Positions 43,285 to 51,817 of a stretch of DNA of 64,000 nt are shown here, piece after piece. Source of the DNA: Mesorhizobium loti (GTDB taxonomy: Bacteria > Pseudomonadota > Alphaproteobacteria > Rhizobiales > Rhizobiaceae); the NCBI RefSeq assembly GCF_013170705.1, contig NZ_CP033334.1, positions 1,240,001-1,304,000 of the forward strand. Direction: 5' to 3'. The position numbers and the translations under genes were made by a program. Under the pieces are notes generated by a model, which worked only from the letters and a program-made list of their open reading frames with translations, did no database searches and was not told where the DNA came from. Within the stretch, counting starts at the first letter, position 1; every line of letters begins with the position of its first letter.

Positions 43285-44165
43285 GCCCGGCGGTCCCGCC
43301 CCGGATGCGTGAGGTGGCGCAGTTGCACCATGGCCATCGGGTGCGACAGGCTCTGGGCGTCGGTTTCGAGCTGCAGCTCGTCGCCGCCCCGCTTGGCGGT
43401 ACGTGCCAGGATCTCGTAGACCGCCGCCGTGGTCGACTGCAGCGCCTTGATCGGCGGCTGGCCGGAAAGGATGCGGGCGAGGTAGACGGCCGCTGTCAGG
43501 TCGCCCAGGCCGTTCGGCGGCTTGTCGATCAGGCGGTGCTCCGCAAGCAGGGCCTGGGTGCCGTCGAGCAGCAGATTGCCAGTACCGCCTGAAATCATCG
43601 ACTGTGCCGAGGTGACCAGCATGGTCGACGGTCCGGCATGGAGTGCCGCCGAAATCACCGATTTCAGATCGGGCAACGGAACGCCGGCCATCCATTCGAG
43701 TTCGTAGCGATTGGGCGTGGCGATGTTGGCGATCGGCATCAGCCGGTCGCGCATGGCGACGGCGGTCGGCTCCGGCACATAGAGACCGCCGGAATCACCC
43801 ATCACCGGATCGCAGATATAGACAGCGTCAGGCGTCCTGGCCTTCACCGCGGCGACCAGCGAAGCGACGGCCTCGGCCTGGCCGGCTTCGCCGAGATAGC
43901 CGGACAGCACCGCGCCGACCTCGCCCAGCCATGGCGCGCGCTCGAGATCGGCCATCAGCGCCTTGAACTGGTCGAGTGGCGGTACGATACGCGTCGCCCG
44001 CCCGTGGCCGGGATGCCAGGGCAGGATGACCGTCGGCACCGCCCAGACCGGAAAGCCGAGGGTCTCCAAGGCGAAGACGGCGGCACGGTTGCCGACCGAA
44101 CCGCGCGCGACATGGCTGGAAATGACGATGACCGCACGCGGCGCGTCGGGTTTTTCGGCACTCAT
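43281..44165 (-). CDS. pdxY: Pyridoxal kinase
   Basis: ATP-dependent kinase of the vitamin B6 salvage route, 294 residues (PdxK/PdxY group of the ribokinase superfamily). Family motifs: VIVISSHVARGSVGNRAAVFAL at the N terminus, YICDPVMGDSGGLYVPE, TPNRYELEWMAG and the nucleotide/catalytic loop NGLGDLTAAVYLA near ~225. Overlaps the DUF429 gene by 4 bp. Confidence 0.91.
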   Translation of the reverse strand: MSAEKPDAPRAVIVISSHVARGSVGNRAAVFALETLGFPVWAVPTVILPWHPGHGRATRIVPPLDQFKALMADLERAPWLGEVGAVLSGYLGEAGQAEAVASLVAAVKARTPDAVYICDPVMGDSGGLYVPEPTAVAMRDRLMPIANIATPNRYELEWMAGVPLPDLKSVISAALHAGPSTMLVTSAQSMISGGTGNLLLDGTQALLAEHRLIDKPPNGLGDLTAAVYLARILSGQPPIKALQSTTAAVYEILARTAKRGGDELQLETDAQSLSHPMAMVQLRHLTHPGRDRRA

Positions 44166-44178
44166 TGTTTTGTGATTC

Positions 44179-44430
44179 CTAGCTGCCCCGGATGAGGAAA
44201 AGCACGAGCCAGACCATCAGGCCCAGCGCCAGAAACAGGCCGAGTATCCTGCCAATGCGCGTGCCCCAGACTTCGATCGGGTCCGTGCGGTCGGCGTCGG
44301 CTGCGGCGACGTGGTCGCGCATACCTTTCGTCGTCCGCGCCACGAAGGAGGCGCCGGCCGGGTCGGTTTCTCGCGCGACGCGCTCCAAGATACGGCGCGA
44401 TTCCCTGTCGCTGTCGGGGCGTTCCGCCAT
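44179..44430 (-). CDS. Small membrane protein of unknown function (83 residues)
   Basis: An N-terminal charged region (MAERPDSDRESRRILERVAR) is followed by a single C-terminal membrane helix (IGRILGLFLALGLMVWLVLFLI). Start ATG at 44430 with only a weak ribosome site; longer in-frame readings overlap the lemA promoter region. 13 bp upstream of pdxY on the same strand, so possibly co-transcribed. No family function known. Confidence 0.62.
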   Translation of the reverse strand: MAERPDSDRESRRILERVARETDPAGASFVARTTKGMRDHVAAADADRTDPIEVWGTRIGRILGLFLALGLMVWLVLFLIRGS

Positions 44431-44593
44431 GATGATGTCCCGTTTTGCCCGGACCTTACCGCGTTCGCGCGGCCAATCACAGGGCCTTGCGGCAGGACGA
44501 TACATTGTCGGGCGGCTCAAGAGGCCGAGGCCGTTTTCTTGCGCGCTGATTGTGCTAATGCTTCGCATGCAACTTCTACCGAGGGACCCCATC

Positions 44594-45232
44594 ATGCTTG
44601 CCCAGCGCCTTCCCCGACCGTCGACATTCCGCACGCTGCCCGCCTTCCTGATGATGGCGATCGTGCTGCCGCTGCTTGCCGGCTGCGGCTACAACACGAT
44701 CCCGACGGCGGAGGAGAATGCCAAGGCGGCATGGAGCGAGGTGCTGAACCAGTACCAGCGCCGCGCCGATCTCATCCCCAATCTGGTCGAGACGGTCAAA
44801 GGCTATGCCTCGCATGAAAAGGACACGCTCGACGCTGTCGTCGAGGCGCGCGCCAAGGCGACGCAGATCACGGTGACGCCGGACACGCTGAAGGATCCCG
44901 AAGCCCTCAAGAAATTCCAGGATGTCCAGGCCGGGCTGACCAGCGCGCTGTCGCGGCTGATCGCGGTGTCGGAGGCCTACCCCGACCTCAAGGCCAACCA
45001 GAATTTCCTGGCGCTGCAGGCACAGCTTGAAGGTACCGAGAACCGCATCGCGGTGGCGCGGCGCGACTACATCCAGGCGGTCAGGGACTATAATCTGACG
45101 CTGAAGACCTTCCCGTCCGTGCTCTGGGCCACCTTCTGGTTCCGCGGCAACGAGCCCTTCGCCAATTTCACCGTCGACGAAGACAAGATGCAGCCGCCGA
45201 AGGTCGATTTCGGCACGAAGCAGGGCGGGTGA
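44594..45232 (+). CDS. lemA: LemA-family lipoprotein
   Basis: Protein of 212 residues with a lipoprotein signal (LPLLAGC, Cys31 as lipidation site), then the LemA coiled-coil core: AKAAWSEVLNQYQRRADLIPNLVETVKGYASHEKD and ENRIAVARRDYIQAVRDYN followed by FPSVLWA. ATG at 44594 has a GAGGGA site upstream; longer in-frame readings are rejected. It heads a run of three TPM-domain genes, the usual LemA-TPM pairing. Molecular role is not settled; membrane-stress or quality-control roles have been suggested. Confidence 0.9.
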   Translation: MLAQRLPRPSTFRTLPAFLMMAIVLPLLAGCGYNTIPTAEENAKAAWSEVLNQYQRRADLIPNLVETVKGYASHEKDTLDAVVEARAKATQITVTPDTLKDPEALKKFQDVQAGLTSALSRLIAVSEAYPDLKANQNFLALQAQLEGTENRIAVARRDYIQAVRDYNLTLKTFPSVLWATFWFRGNEPFANFTVDEDKMQPPKVDFGTKQGG

Positions 45233-45250
45233 CAGCCGGAGCCAAACGTC

Positions 45251-46084
45251 GTGATCTTGCAGGCCGATGAGGGACGGCGTCTGGCTCGCCTTGTCGCAGC
45301 CATGCTCTTCATCCTGGCGCTTCCGTTGGCGGCCTTCGCAGCGGATCTGCCGGCGCTCACGGGCCGCGTCGTCGACGATGCGGGCATTATCGACGCCTCG
45401 ACCAAGGCGGCGCTGACGCAAAAACTCGCCGACTTCGAGACAAAGGGTTCCGACCAGATCGTCGTCGCCACCATCCCCAGCCTCGACGGCGAGGAAATCG
45501 AACCCTACGCCAACCGGCTGTTCCGCTTCTGGAAACTTGGCCAGGCCAAGGAGAACAACGGCGTCCTGCTGCTGGTCGCGCCGAACGATCGCAAGATGCG
45601 CATCGAGGTCGGCTACGGGCTGGAAGGCACGCTGACCGACCTGCACACCAAGCTGATCATCGAAAACGACATGGTGCCGGCATTCCGCGCCGGCGACTTC
45701 TCCGGTGGCATCTCCAAGGCCGTGGACGACATGGTCATGGTGCTGGAAGGCAACCCGGAGGAGCTGGAAGCGCGCGGCAAGCGCAACCAGGAGGCGCCGT
45801 TCAATTCCGACAACCTGTTCTTCGCCATCTTCATCAGCATCTGGGCGATCATCTTCTTCGGCAGCATCGCCGCCTCCATCCTGCCGCCGATCTTTGGCCA
45901 GAAGCTCGGGCCAGGCCGCTATCGCTGGCTTGGCATGACCTTCGAGCCCGGACGGCGCTCCTCATCCGGGGGCGGCTGGTCCTCGGGGAGCTCAGGCGGC
46001 GGCTGGTCTTCGGGTGGGGGCGGTGGCGGCTTTTCCGGCGGCGGCGGCTCGTCCGGCGGTGGTGGCTCCTCGGGAAGCTGGTGA
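45251..46084 (+). CDS. TPM-domain protein with Gly/Ser-rich tail (YgcG-like), copy 1
   Basis: Membrane-anchored protein of 277 residues. Signal peptide (~15-30), periplasmic TPM domain (~35-165: LTGRVVDDAGIIDASTKAAL, KGSDQIVVATIPSLDGEEIEPYANRLFRFWKLG, LLLVAPNDRKMRIEVGYGLEG), one membrane helix (FAIFISIWAIIFFGSIAASI) and a low-complexity Gly/Ser tail. Start GTG at 45251; ATG at 45302 is a shorter alternative. Codons for ~140 residues are nearly identical to the next gene. TPM domains occur in photosystem-repair and membrane-protein quality-control proteins; the exact job is unknown. Confidence 0.86.
   Translation: MILQADEGRRLARLVAAMLFILALPLAAFAADLPALTGRVVDDAGIIDASTKAALTQKLADFETKGSDQIVVATIPSLDGEEIEPYANRLFRFWKLGQAKENNGVLLLVAPNDRKMRIEVGYGLEGTLTDLHTKLIIENDMVPAFRAGDFSGGISKAVDDMVMVLEGNPEELEARGKRNQEAPFNSDNLFFAIFISIWAIIFFGSIAASILPPIFGQKLGPGRYRWLGMTFEPGRRSSSGGGWSSGSSGGGWSSGGGGGGFSGGGGSSGGGGSSGSW
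45368..45788 (+). repeat. 421-bp duplicated segment, copy 1
   Basis: Matches 46224-46644 with only five differences seen by eye, all synonymous (ATT/ATC, GAA/GAG, CGG/CGC, CTT/CTC, GGT/GGC). The boundaries are sharp: signal peptides before and membrane regions after have diverged. This pattern indicates a recent duplication or ongoing gene conversion of the TPM domain. Confidence 0.9.
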
Positions 46085-46088
46085 CGGC

Positions 46089-46976
46089 ATGACGACACGC
46101 ACCGTCAGCACGCCGAGGCCTGGTTTCCTTAGCCCGGCGATCCACGCTATCCTGACGACCCTGGCGTTGCTGATCTTCTGCTTCGCGCTTTCCGCCGCCG
46201 AGCTGCCTGCCCTGACCGGCCACGTCGTCGACGATGCGGGCATCATCGACGCCTCGACCAAGGCGGCGCTGACGCAAAAACTCGCCGACTTCGAGACAAA
46301 GGGTTCCGACCAGATCGTCGTCGCCACCATCCCCAGCCTCGACGGCGAGGAAATCGAGCCCTACGCCAACCGCCTGTTCCGCTTCTGGAAACTCGGCCAG
46401 GCCAAGGAGAACAACGGCGTCCTGCTGCTGGTCGCGCCGAACGATCGCAAGATGCGCATCGAGGTCGGCTACGGGCTGGAAGGCACGCTGACCGACCTGC
46501 ACACCAAGCTGATCATCGAAAACGACATGGTGCCGGCATTCCGCGCCGGCGACTTCTCCGGCGGCATCTCCAAGGCCGTGGACGACATGGTCATGGTGCT
46601 GGAAGGCAACCCGGAGGAGCTGGAAGCGCGCGGCAAGCGCAACCCCGCCGACAACAGCACTCCCATCGATCCCATCGTCGCGGTGTTCCTGATCCTTTGG
46701 GCGACGATGTTCCTCGGCGGCCTGGCGATGGCATTCCTGCCGCCGATGTTCGGCACGAAATTGTCGCCGGGCGTGTATAGATGGCTGGGCATGACGTTCC
46801 GTTACGGCCGGGGACCAAGCGGATCGTCCTCGGGCTCCAGCGGCTGGACAACGGGTTCGTCGGGCGGCGGCTGGTCGTCGGGAAGCTCCGGCTGGTCGTC
46901 CGGGTCGAGCAGCGGCGGCGGGTTTTCGGGCGGCGGTGGCTCGTCCGGTGGTGGCGGTTCTTCAGGAAGCTGGTGA
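46089..46976 (+). CDS. TPM-domain protein with Gly/Ser-rich tail (YgcG-like), copy 2
   Basis: Paralogue of the preceding gene, 295 residues, ATG at 46089 four nt after its stop. The signal segment (AILTTLALLIFCFALSAAE) differs, the TPM domain is identical in protein sequence over ~140 residues, the membrane helix differs (PIVAVFLILWATMFLGGLAMAFL) and the Gly/Ser/Trp tail is longer, with SSGWSSGSS-type units. It is followed 4 nt later by a third TPM gene. Confidence 0.86.
   Translation: MTTRTVSTPRPGFLSPAIHAILTTLALLIFCFALSAAELPALTGHVVDDAGIIDASTKAALTQKLADFETKGSDQIVVATIPSLDGEEIEPYANRLFRFWKLGQAKENNGVLLLVAPNDRKMRIEVGYGLEGTLTDLHTKLIIENDMVPAFRAGDFSGGISKAVDDMVMVLEGNPEELEARGKRNPADNSTPIDPIVAVFLILWATMFLGGLAMAFLPPMFGTKLSPGVYRWLGMTFRYGRGPSGSSSGSSGWTTGSSGGGWSSGSSGWSSGSSSGGGFSGGGGSSGGGGSSGSW
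46224..46644 (+). repeat. 421-bp duplicated segment, copy 2
   Basis: Second copy of the block at 45368-45788, offset 856 bp, in direct orientation within the adjacent paralogue. Direct repeats this long and close can recombine to delete or fuse the genes. Confidence 0.9.
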
Positions 46977-46980
46977 GACA

Positions 46981-47619
46981 ATGGCAACACGACCGATCAG
47001 CCCGCAGGATCATGAGCTTATCGCCGATGCGATCCGCGCCGCCGAGGCCAAGACCGACGGCGAGATCTACTGCGTCGTGGCGCATGCCAGCGACGGCTAT
47101 TTCGCCCCCGCCGCCCAGATGGCGACGCTTGGCATGCTGGTCGTCAGCCTTGCCGTAGCCTACGGGCTGGAGGCATGGTGGCTCACCATCCGCCTGCCGC
47201 ATTTTGTCATCGCCCAGCTCTTGGCGCTGGCCTGCGTGCTGGCCTTGCTGTGGGTGTTGCCTGGCCTGCGCATCCACATGGTGCCACGGCGGCTGCGCTA
47301 TCAGGCGGCGCACGCCAATGCGATCAAGCAGTTCCTTGCCCGCAACGTCCATCGCACCACGGCGCGCACCGGCGTGCTGATCTTCGTCTCGATCGCCGAG
47401 CGCTACGCGGAGGTGGTCGCCGATTCGGGCATCGACGCCAAGGTCGGCCAGCATGTCTGGGACGGCGTGGTGCGCGACCTCACGGCGCACGCCGGCGACG
47501 ACCGGCTTGCCGACGGTTTCGTCAAGGCGATCGAGCAGGTGGGGGCGGTGCTGGCCGAACATTTCCCGGTCACCCCGGGCGATACCAACGAGCTGGACGA
47601 CCATCTGGTCGAAATCTGA
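46981..47619 (+). CDS. TPM-domain membrane protein (third of the cluster)
   Basis: Protein of 212 residues, clearly diverged from the two preceding paralogues and lacking the Gly/Ser tail and signal peptide. N-terminal ELIADAIRAAEAKTDGEIYCVVA, two membrane helices at ~48-105 (MLVVSLAVAYGL, FVIAQLLALACVLALLWVLPGL), then the TPM-type half containing TARTGVLIFVSIAERYAEVVADSGIDAKV. This is the alternate TPM arrangement often encoded next to LemA and YgcG genes. ATG at 46981 follows the copy-2 stop by 4 nt. Confidence 0.85.
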   Translation: MATRPISPQDHELIADAIRAAEAKTDGEIYCVVAHASDGYFAPAAQMATLGMLVVSLAVAYGLEAWWLTIRLPHFVIAQLLALACVLALLWVLPGLRIHMVPRRLRYQAAHANAIKQFLARNVHRTTARTGVLIFVSIAERYAEVVADSGIDAKVGQHVWDGVVRDLTAHAGDDRLADGFVKAIEQVGAVLAEHFPVTPGDTNELDDHLVEI

Positions 47620-47772
47620 AAGGCCTGCCTGCAAACGCGACCTTGCCGATCCGGCCTGTTTGCGGACATGCGTTGCCCCACGGCAGTGGTGTCCGCATCG
47701 GTTGTGAGAAAGCGATCGACGGGCCGCCCGGACTCTTGCAATCGGGCCATGCGGGTTTATGGTTAACAAATC

Positions 47773-48279
47773 ATGAATACGCTGACGATCGACATCCGGA
47801 AAGCCGACCCGCGCGATGCAGGCGCCATCGCCGAGGTGCATCTGGAAGCCTGGCGCGGCGCCTATTCCGGCATTATCCCACACCGCACGCTGACATCGAT
47901 GATCAACCGCCGCGGCGCCGACTGGTGGGCGAATGCGATTCGCCGCGCCGCCACCGTTCTGGTGGTTGAAATCGGCGGCACGATCGCCGGCTATGCGACG
48001 ATCGGCAAGAACCGCGCCCGCGAGCTCAAGCAGCAAGGCGAGATCTACGAATTGTACCTGCGCCCGGAATATCAGGGCATCGGTCTCGGCCGTCGCCTGT
48101 TTTCGGCAGCCAGGGCGCGTCTTGCCGACCATGGCCTGAAAGGCATGGTGGTGTGGGCGCTGGAAGATAACCAGAACGCGTTGGCCTTCTATGCCGGCGC
48201 CGGTGGCCGCGATATCGCCGAGGGTGTCGAAATCTTCGAGCAGAAGGCGCTGAAGAAGGTCGCTTTCGTCTGGGAGTGA
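47773..48279 (+). CDS. GNAT-family N-acetyltransferase
   Basis: Acetyl-CoA-dependent transferase of 168 residues. Motif A is IYELYLRPEYQGIGLGRRLFSAARARL (Q/R-x-x-G-x-G/A form QGIGLGR), with the following NQNALAFYAGAGG typical of motif B. A preceding 153-bp gap holds no other gene. The substrate cannot be deduced; protein N-terminus (RimI-like), amine or antibiotic are all possible. Confidence 0.87.
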   Translation: MNTLTIDIRKADPRDAGAIAEVHLEAWRGAYSGIIPHRTLTSMINRRGADWWANAIRRAATVLVVEIGGTIAGYATIGKNRARELKQQGEIYELYLRPEYQGIGLGRRLFSAARARLADHGLKGMVVWALEDNQNALAFYAGAGGRDIAEGVEIFEQKALKKVAFVWE

Positions 48280-48480
48280 CCGCTCGGGGATGATTGCGGC
48301 AAGCCAAGCCGGTGCGCGGTTCATATCGCACGCCAAATCACGGCACTGAAACATCTTGTGCCGATGATTGAACGCGCCGGATGCCGGCGCGTCCCGCCTG
48401 ACCTTCGTGAACACCATTCGCCGCATTGCACCATTCCGCGCCGCCCGCTATCTCCTCCCAATCGAGAGAGGGACAAAGCC

Positions 48481-49014
48481 ATGCGCATTGAAGCCATAGC
48501 CATCGGAAAGAATCCGCCTGAGGACATCAACGTCATCATCGAAGTGCCGATCGGCGGCGAGCCGATCAAGTATGAGATGGACAAGGAGGCCGGCACGTTG
48601 TTCGTCGACCGCTTCCTGCACACCTCGATGCGCTACCCCGGCAATTACGGCTTCGTGCCGCACACGCTGTCGGGTGACGGCGATCCGATCGACGTGCTGG
48701 TCTGCAACACGCGCGCGCTGGTGCCGGGCTGCGTCATCAATGTCAGGCCGATCGGCGTGCTGGTGATGGAAGACAATGCCGGTCAGGATGAAAAGGTCAT
48801 CGCGGTGCCGTCGCCGAAGCTGACTCTGCGCTACGAGAACGTCACCGAATACACGCATCTGCCCGACATCACGCGCCAGCAGGTGCAGCACTTCTTCGAG
48901 CACTACAAGGATCTCGAGCCCGGCAAATGGGTCAAGATCGAAGGCTGGCACGATTCCAAATATGCCAAGAAGATGATCGTCGAGGCGATCGAACGGGCAA
49001 AGAAGAGCAAGTAG
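48481..49014 (+). CDS. ppa: Inorganic pyrophosphatase
   Basis: Soluble family-I pyrophosphatase of 177 residues, the standard bacterial length. Conserved active-site segments are [30 protein letters not shown], the signature [23 protein letters not shown] and [16 protein letters not shown] at 48481 is preceded by AGAGGGAC; longer in-frame readings are rejected. An essential housekeeping enzyme that drives biosynthetic reactions forward. Confidence 0.95.
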   Translation: MRIEAIAIGKNPPEDINVIIEVPIGGEPIKYEMDKEAGTLFVDRFLHTSMRYPGNYGFVPHTLSGDGDPIDVLVCNTRALVPGCVINVRPIGVLVMEDNAGQDEKVIAVPSPKLTLRYENVTEYTHLPDITRQQVQHFFEHYKDLEPGKWVKIEGWHDSKYAKKMIVEAIERAKKSK

Positions 49015-49025
49015 GCGACTCGGCT

Positions 49026-49154
49026 TTCGTCATCCCAGGACGGAGCAGCCGCGAAGCGGCGTCGTGTAGCCCCTGGTATCCATGCCGTGATTTCTGCGCA
49101 GTGCCCGCGGTCCCCGGGGGTCTGCGACGTATCGCTGCGCTCCGGAATGACGAA
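49026..49154. repeat. Intergenic inverted-repeat element (TTCGTCATCC type)
   Basis: The gap after ppa begins with TTCGTCATCC and ends with GGAATGACGAA, near-perfect inverted ends, about 129 bp apart. Inside are GCCGCGAAGCGGC and GTCCCCGGGGG hairpins. The element looks like the palindromic 'clinical-strain-like' short repeats common between genes in alphaproteobacteria; it has no coding capacity. Only one copy was noticed. Confidence 0.6.
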
Positions 49155-49186
49155 GTGACGGGCGCTGCGGCCAATCTCCAACGTGC

Positions 49187-49780
49187 CTAATTATCCACCC
49201 GGCCGAAGGGCGGCACATCGCCGATGGCGGTGTGCCGGTCCTTGCCGCAGGCAAAGGTGCGCGCCTTTTCGTCGGCGAGTTTTCGTGCCTGATCGTTGGC
49301 TTGCGGGTTACCGGTGGCGAGGACAAGGCCGATCGTGCAGCTTTCCCGCGCATCCATCTGGCCAACCTTGGCTACGAGCAGGACGTCGATCGACTTGTTC
49401 CCGTCCTCGCCATTGCTGATCGTGCGGCGGTGGATGACCGCGAAGGGCACGGCCTTGTCGCCATTGGTTTCGATGCGCCATTCGACCTTGGCTCCGGATG
49501 AATTGAAGCCTGAAAAACTCTCCCATGCGGACGTCATGTCGCCGCCCGGCGGAAAACCGTAAAACAGCGATTCGCGGGCGTCGTCATAGGCGATCAGCAC
49601 GGGATAGCCGCGGTAGCCGGAGCAGGCGAGATCGGCCCAGTCGCCATCGCCTTCTCCGGCTTGTGCGTAGGTCACGCAGTCCTTCTTCCAGTCGAGGTCG
49701 GTGTAGGCGCTGGAAATGTCGCCGGCCAAGGCTGCCCGGCAGAGACCGGCTAGGGCAAACGGGATCAGAACGGCACGCAT
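49187..49780 (-). CDS. Secreted protein of unknown function (197 residues)
   Basis: Signal peptide MRAVLIPFALAGLCRAALAG, then a mature domain with four visible cysteines (KKDCVTYA, LACSGYRGYP, ESCTIGLVLA, FACGKDRH) that may form two disulfides in the periplasm. ATG at 49780 has GGAGG 8 nt upstream; GTG at 49789 is too close to it. No family is recognised. It shares its upstream gap with the TetR-type regulator (45 bp), same strand. Confidence 0.72.
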   Translation of the reverse strand: MRAVLIPFALAGLCRAALAGDISSAYTDLDWKKDCVTYAQAGEGDGDWADLACSGYRGYPVLIAYDDARESLFYGFPPGGDMTSAWESFSGFNSSGAKVEWRIETNGDKAVPFAVIHRRTISNGEDGNKSIDVLLVAKVGQMDARESCTIGLVLATGNPQANDQARKLADEKARTFACGKDRHTAIGDVPPFGRVDN

Positions 49781-49824
49781 GACGGACACCTCCGGTTCGG
49801 GCCGGACCAGCGTACCGCCAATCG

Positions 49825-50445
49825 CTATTTCTTCAAGCTCGCTTCGATCAGCAGATCGGCGTTGCGGGCAACCGACTGCGCGGGGCCGCCGAGCCCGAAC
49901 AACTGGCCGCTGATATAGGCGCCCTCGATCAAGAGCAGCAGCCCGTCGCCCAGCGTATCGGCGTCGCCGGCGCCCATCGCCGCGGCCATGGCGCGCAGGC
50001 GGCGGCGCAGTTCCTGCTTGTTGTCTTCACTCACCACGCGCGCCGGATGGCCGCGCTCGGGATATTCGACCGCCGCGTTGGTCATGCCGCAACCGCGATA
50101 TTCCGGCATCTGCGTGCGTTTGCCGATGCGGGTCAGGAAGGCTCCGATCTGCGCCCGTGGATCGCCGGGATGGGCGTTGACCGCCTCGTCGAAACGCCCC
50201 CAGAACTCGAGGTCGTACCGCCTGAGATAGGAAGCGGCCAATTCGTCCTTGGACGGGAAACTGCGATAGAGGCTGGGCTTGGTGACGCCGGCGCGCCTGA
50301 CGATCTCGTCGACGCCGATCGCCCTGATGCCGCGCCGGTAGAACAGGTCATACGCCACGTCGAGGATCTTCTTGGCGGCCTTCGGCGGCGCCGGTGCGTG
50401 ACCGTCGCTGATCGTCAGTTCAATATTTTTGTCGGTTGGCATCAT
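49825..50445 (-). CDS. TetR-family transcriptional regulator
   Basis: Repressor of 206 residues with the TetR helix-turn-helix at ~25-70 (ILDVAYDLFYRRGIRAIGVDEIVRRAGVTKPSLYRSFPSKDELAASYL) and a C-terminal ligand domain. ATG at 50445 or 50442. Divergent from an MFS exporter-like gene; twin palindromes in the 71-bp gap are the probable operators, so it most likely represses that transporter and itself until an inducer binds. Confidence 0.9.
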   Translation of the reverse strand: MMPTDKNIELTISDGHAPAPPKAAKKILDVAYDLFYRRGIRAIGVDEIVRRAGVTKPSLYRSFPSKDELAASYLRRYDLEFWGRFDEAVNAHPGDPRAQIGAFLTRIGKRTQMPEYRGCGMTNAAVEYPERGHPARVVSEDNKQELRRRLRAMAAAMGAGDADTLGDGLLLLIEGAYISGQLFGLGGPAQSVARNADLLIEASLKK

Positions 50446-50454
50446 GGGACTCGA

Positions 50455-50516
50455 TTGACAATGTTACCGATCGGTACGTATACATGCTCCCTTATTGCAA
50501 CGTACCGGTCAGTAAC
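50455..50516 (+). promoter_or_regulatory. MFS-gene promoter overlapped by two TetR-type operators
   Basis: A perfect -35 TTGACA (50455-50460) is followed after 18 bp by TATACA (50479-50484). Operator 1, GTTACCGATCGGTACGTA (50463-50480), fills the spacer; operator 2, ACGTACCGGTCAGTAAC (50500-50516), ends at the base before the ATG. Operator 2 is an inverted copy of operator 1 with two mismatches over 17 bases, and each has a CCGnnCGG-like core. Binding would block RNA polymerase directly. Confidence 0.7.
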
Positions 50517-51800
50517 ATGGTAGCTCAATCCCGTCCGTTTGGCCAGCGCTACGCTTTCGTCGTGGTCGGTGTCATCTTCCTCTGCCTGCTGATCGCGGCC
50601 GGCCTGCGGTCCGCGCCCGCCGTCATGATGCTGCCGCTGGAAAACAGTTTTGGCTGGCGGCGCGACGTCATCTCGCTGGCGGCCGGCGTCGGCATCCTGC
50701 TCTATGGCCTGACTGGTCCGTTCGCCGCCGCGCTGATGGAGCGGATCGGGCTGCGCCGCACGCTGATCGCGTCGCTGGTGGTGATGTCGGGCTCGACGGC
50801 GCTCAGCCTGCTGATGACCGAACCCTGGCATCTGTTCATCACCTGGGGTGTCTTCTCGGGTATCGGCTCGGGCGCTGTCGCCAGCGTGCTCGGCGCCACT
50901 ATCGTCAACCGCTGGTTCAAGACCAATCGCGGCCTGGTCATGGGCTTGATGTCGGCCTCAAGTGCAACCGGCCTGCTGGTGTTCTTGCCGCTGCTTGCCT
51001 CGCTGGCGCAATCCGGCGGCTGGAAGCCGGTCGCCATCGCGGTCGCGATCGCCACCGCCTGTCTTCTGCCGCTGGTCTGGCTGCTGGTGCCGGAGCGCCC
51101 GGCCTCGATCGGCATGGTGCGCTATGGCGCCGAGGCCGATGACGTGCCGCCGGTCTCGCCCGCATCGCAAGGCAATTTCCTGGCGCATACGCTGAACACG
51201 CTGCGCCGCGCCGCCGGCACGAGGGTGTTCTGGTACCTGTTCGCCACTTTCTTCGTCTGCGGCTTCACCACCAACGGGCTGGTCGGCACGCATCTGATCG
51301 CCTTTTGCGGCGATATGGGCATCGGCGAGGTGCAGGCCGCGGGCCTGTTGTCTATGATGGGTATTTTCGACCTGATCGGCACGACGCTGTCGGGCTGGCT
51401 CACCGACCGCTTCGACCCGCGCAAGCTGCTCGGCGTCTACTACGCCATCCGTGGCCTGTCGCTGATCTACCTGCCCTATTCCGGCTTCTCGGCCACCAGC
51501 CTGATCATTTTCGCCGTGCTCTACGGTCTCGACTGGATCGCAACCGTGCCGCCGACGCTGCGGCTCGCCAACGAGGCGTTCGGCGACCGCAGCGGCCCGA
51601 TCGTGTTCGGCTGGATCGTTGCCGGACATCAGGTCGGCGCCGCGGCCGCGGCCGCCTTTGGCGGCACCATGCGCGAACTGCAGGGCAATTACGAACTGGC
51701 CTTCCTCATCGCCGGCATGACGGCGATCGCGGCGGCCTGTATCTCGCTGCTGATCAACACCAGCCGGCCGGCATTCGACCCGGAACCGCAGGCAGCTTGA
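50517..51800 (+). CDS. MFS transporter
   Basis: Twelve-helix major facilitator protein of 427 residues. The first half contains RMNRW-type cytoplasmic loops (MERIGLRRTLIAS between helices 2 and 3; NRWFKTNRGLVMGLMSASSATG) and the second half WLTDRFDPRKLLGVYY. ATG at 50517 directly follows operator 2; an in-frame extension to 50436 would read through the operators and is rejected. Divergent from the TetR regulator. Substrate unknown; monocarboxylate-type or drug-efflux roles are both possible. Confidence 0.87.
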   Translation: MVAQSRPFGQRYAFVVVGVIFLCLLIAAGLRSAPAVMMLPLENSFGWRRDVISLAAGVGILLYGLTGPFAAALMERIGLRRTLIASLVVMSGSTALSLLMTEPWHLFITWGVFSGIGSGAVASVLGATIVNRWFKTNRGLVMGLMSASSATGLLVFLPLLASLAQSGGWKPVAIAVAIATACLLPLVWLLVPERPASIGMVRYGAEADDVPPVSPASQGNFLAHTLNTLRRAAGTRVFWYLFATFFVCGFTTNGLVGTHLIAFCGDMGIGEVQAAGLLSMMGIFDLIGTTLSGWLTDRFDPRKLLGVYYAIRGLSLIYLPYSGFSATSLIIFAVLYGLDWIATVPPTLRLANEAFGDRSGPIVFGWIVAGHQVGAAAAAAFGGTMRELQGNYELAFLIAGMTAIAAACISLLINTSRPAFDPEPQAA

Positions 51801-51817
51801 GGTGGTGAGGCCTTATA

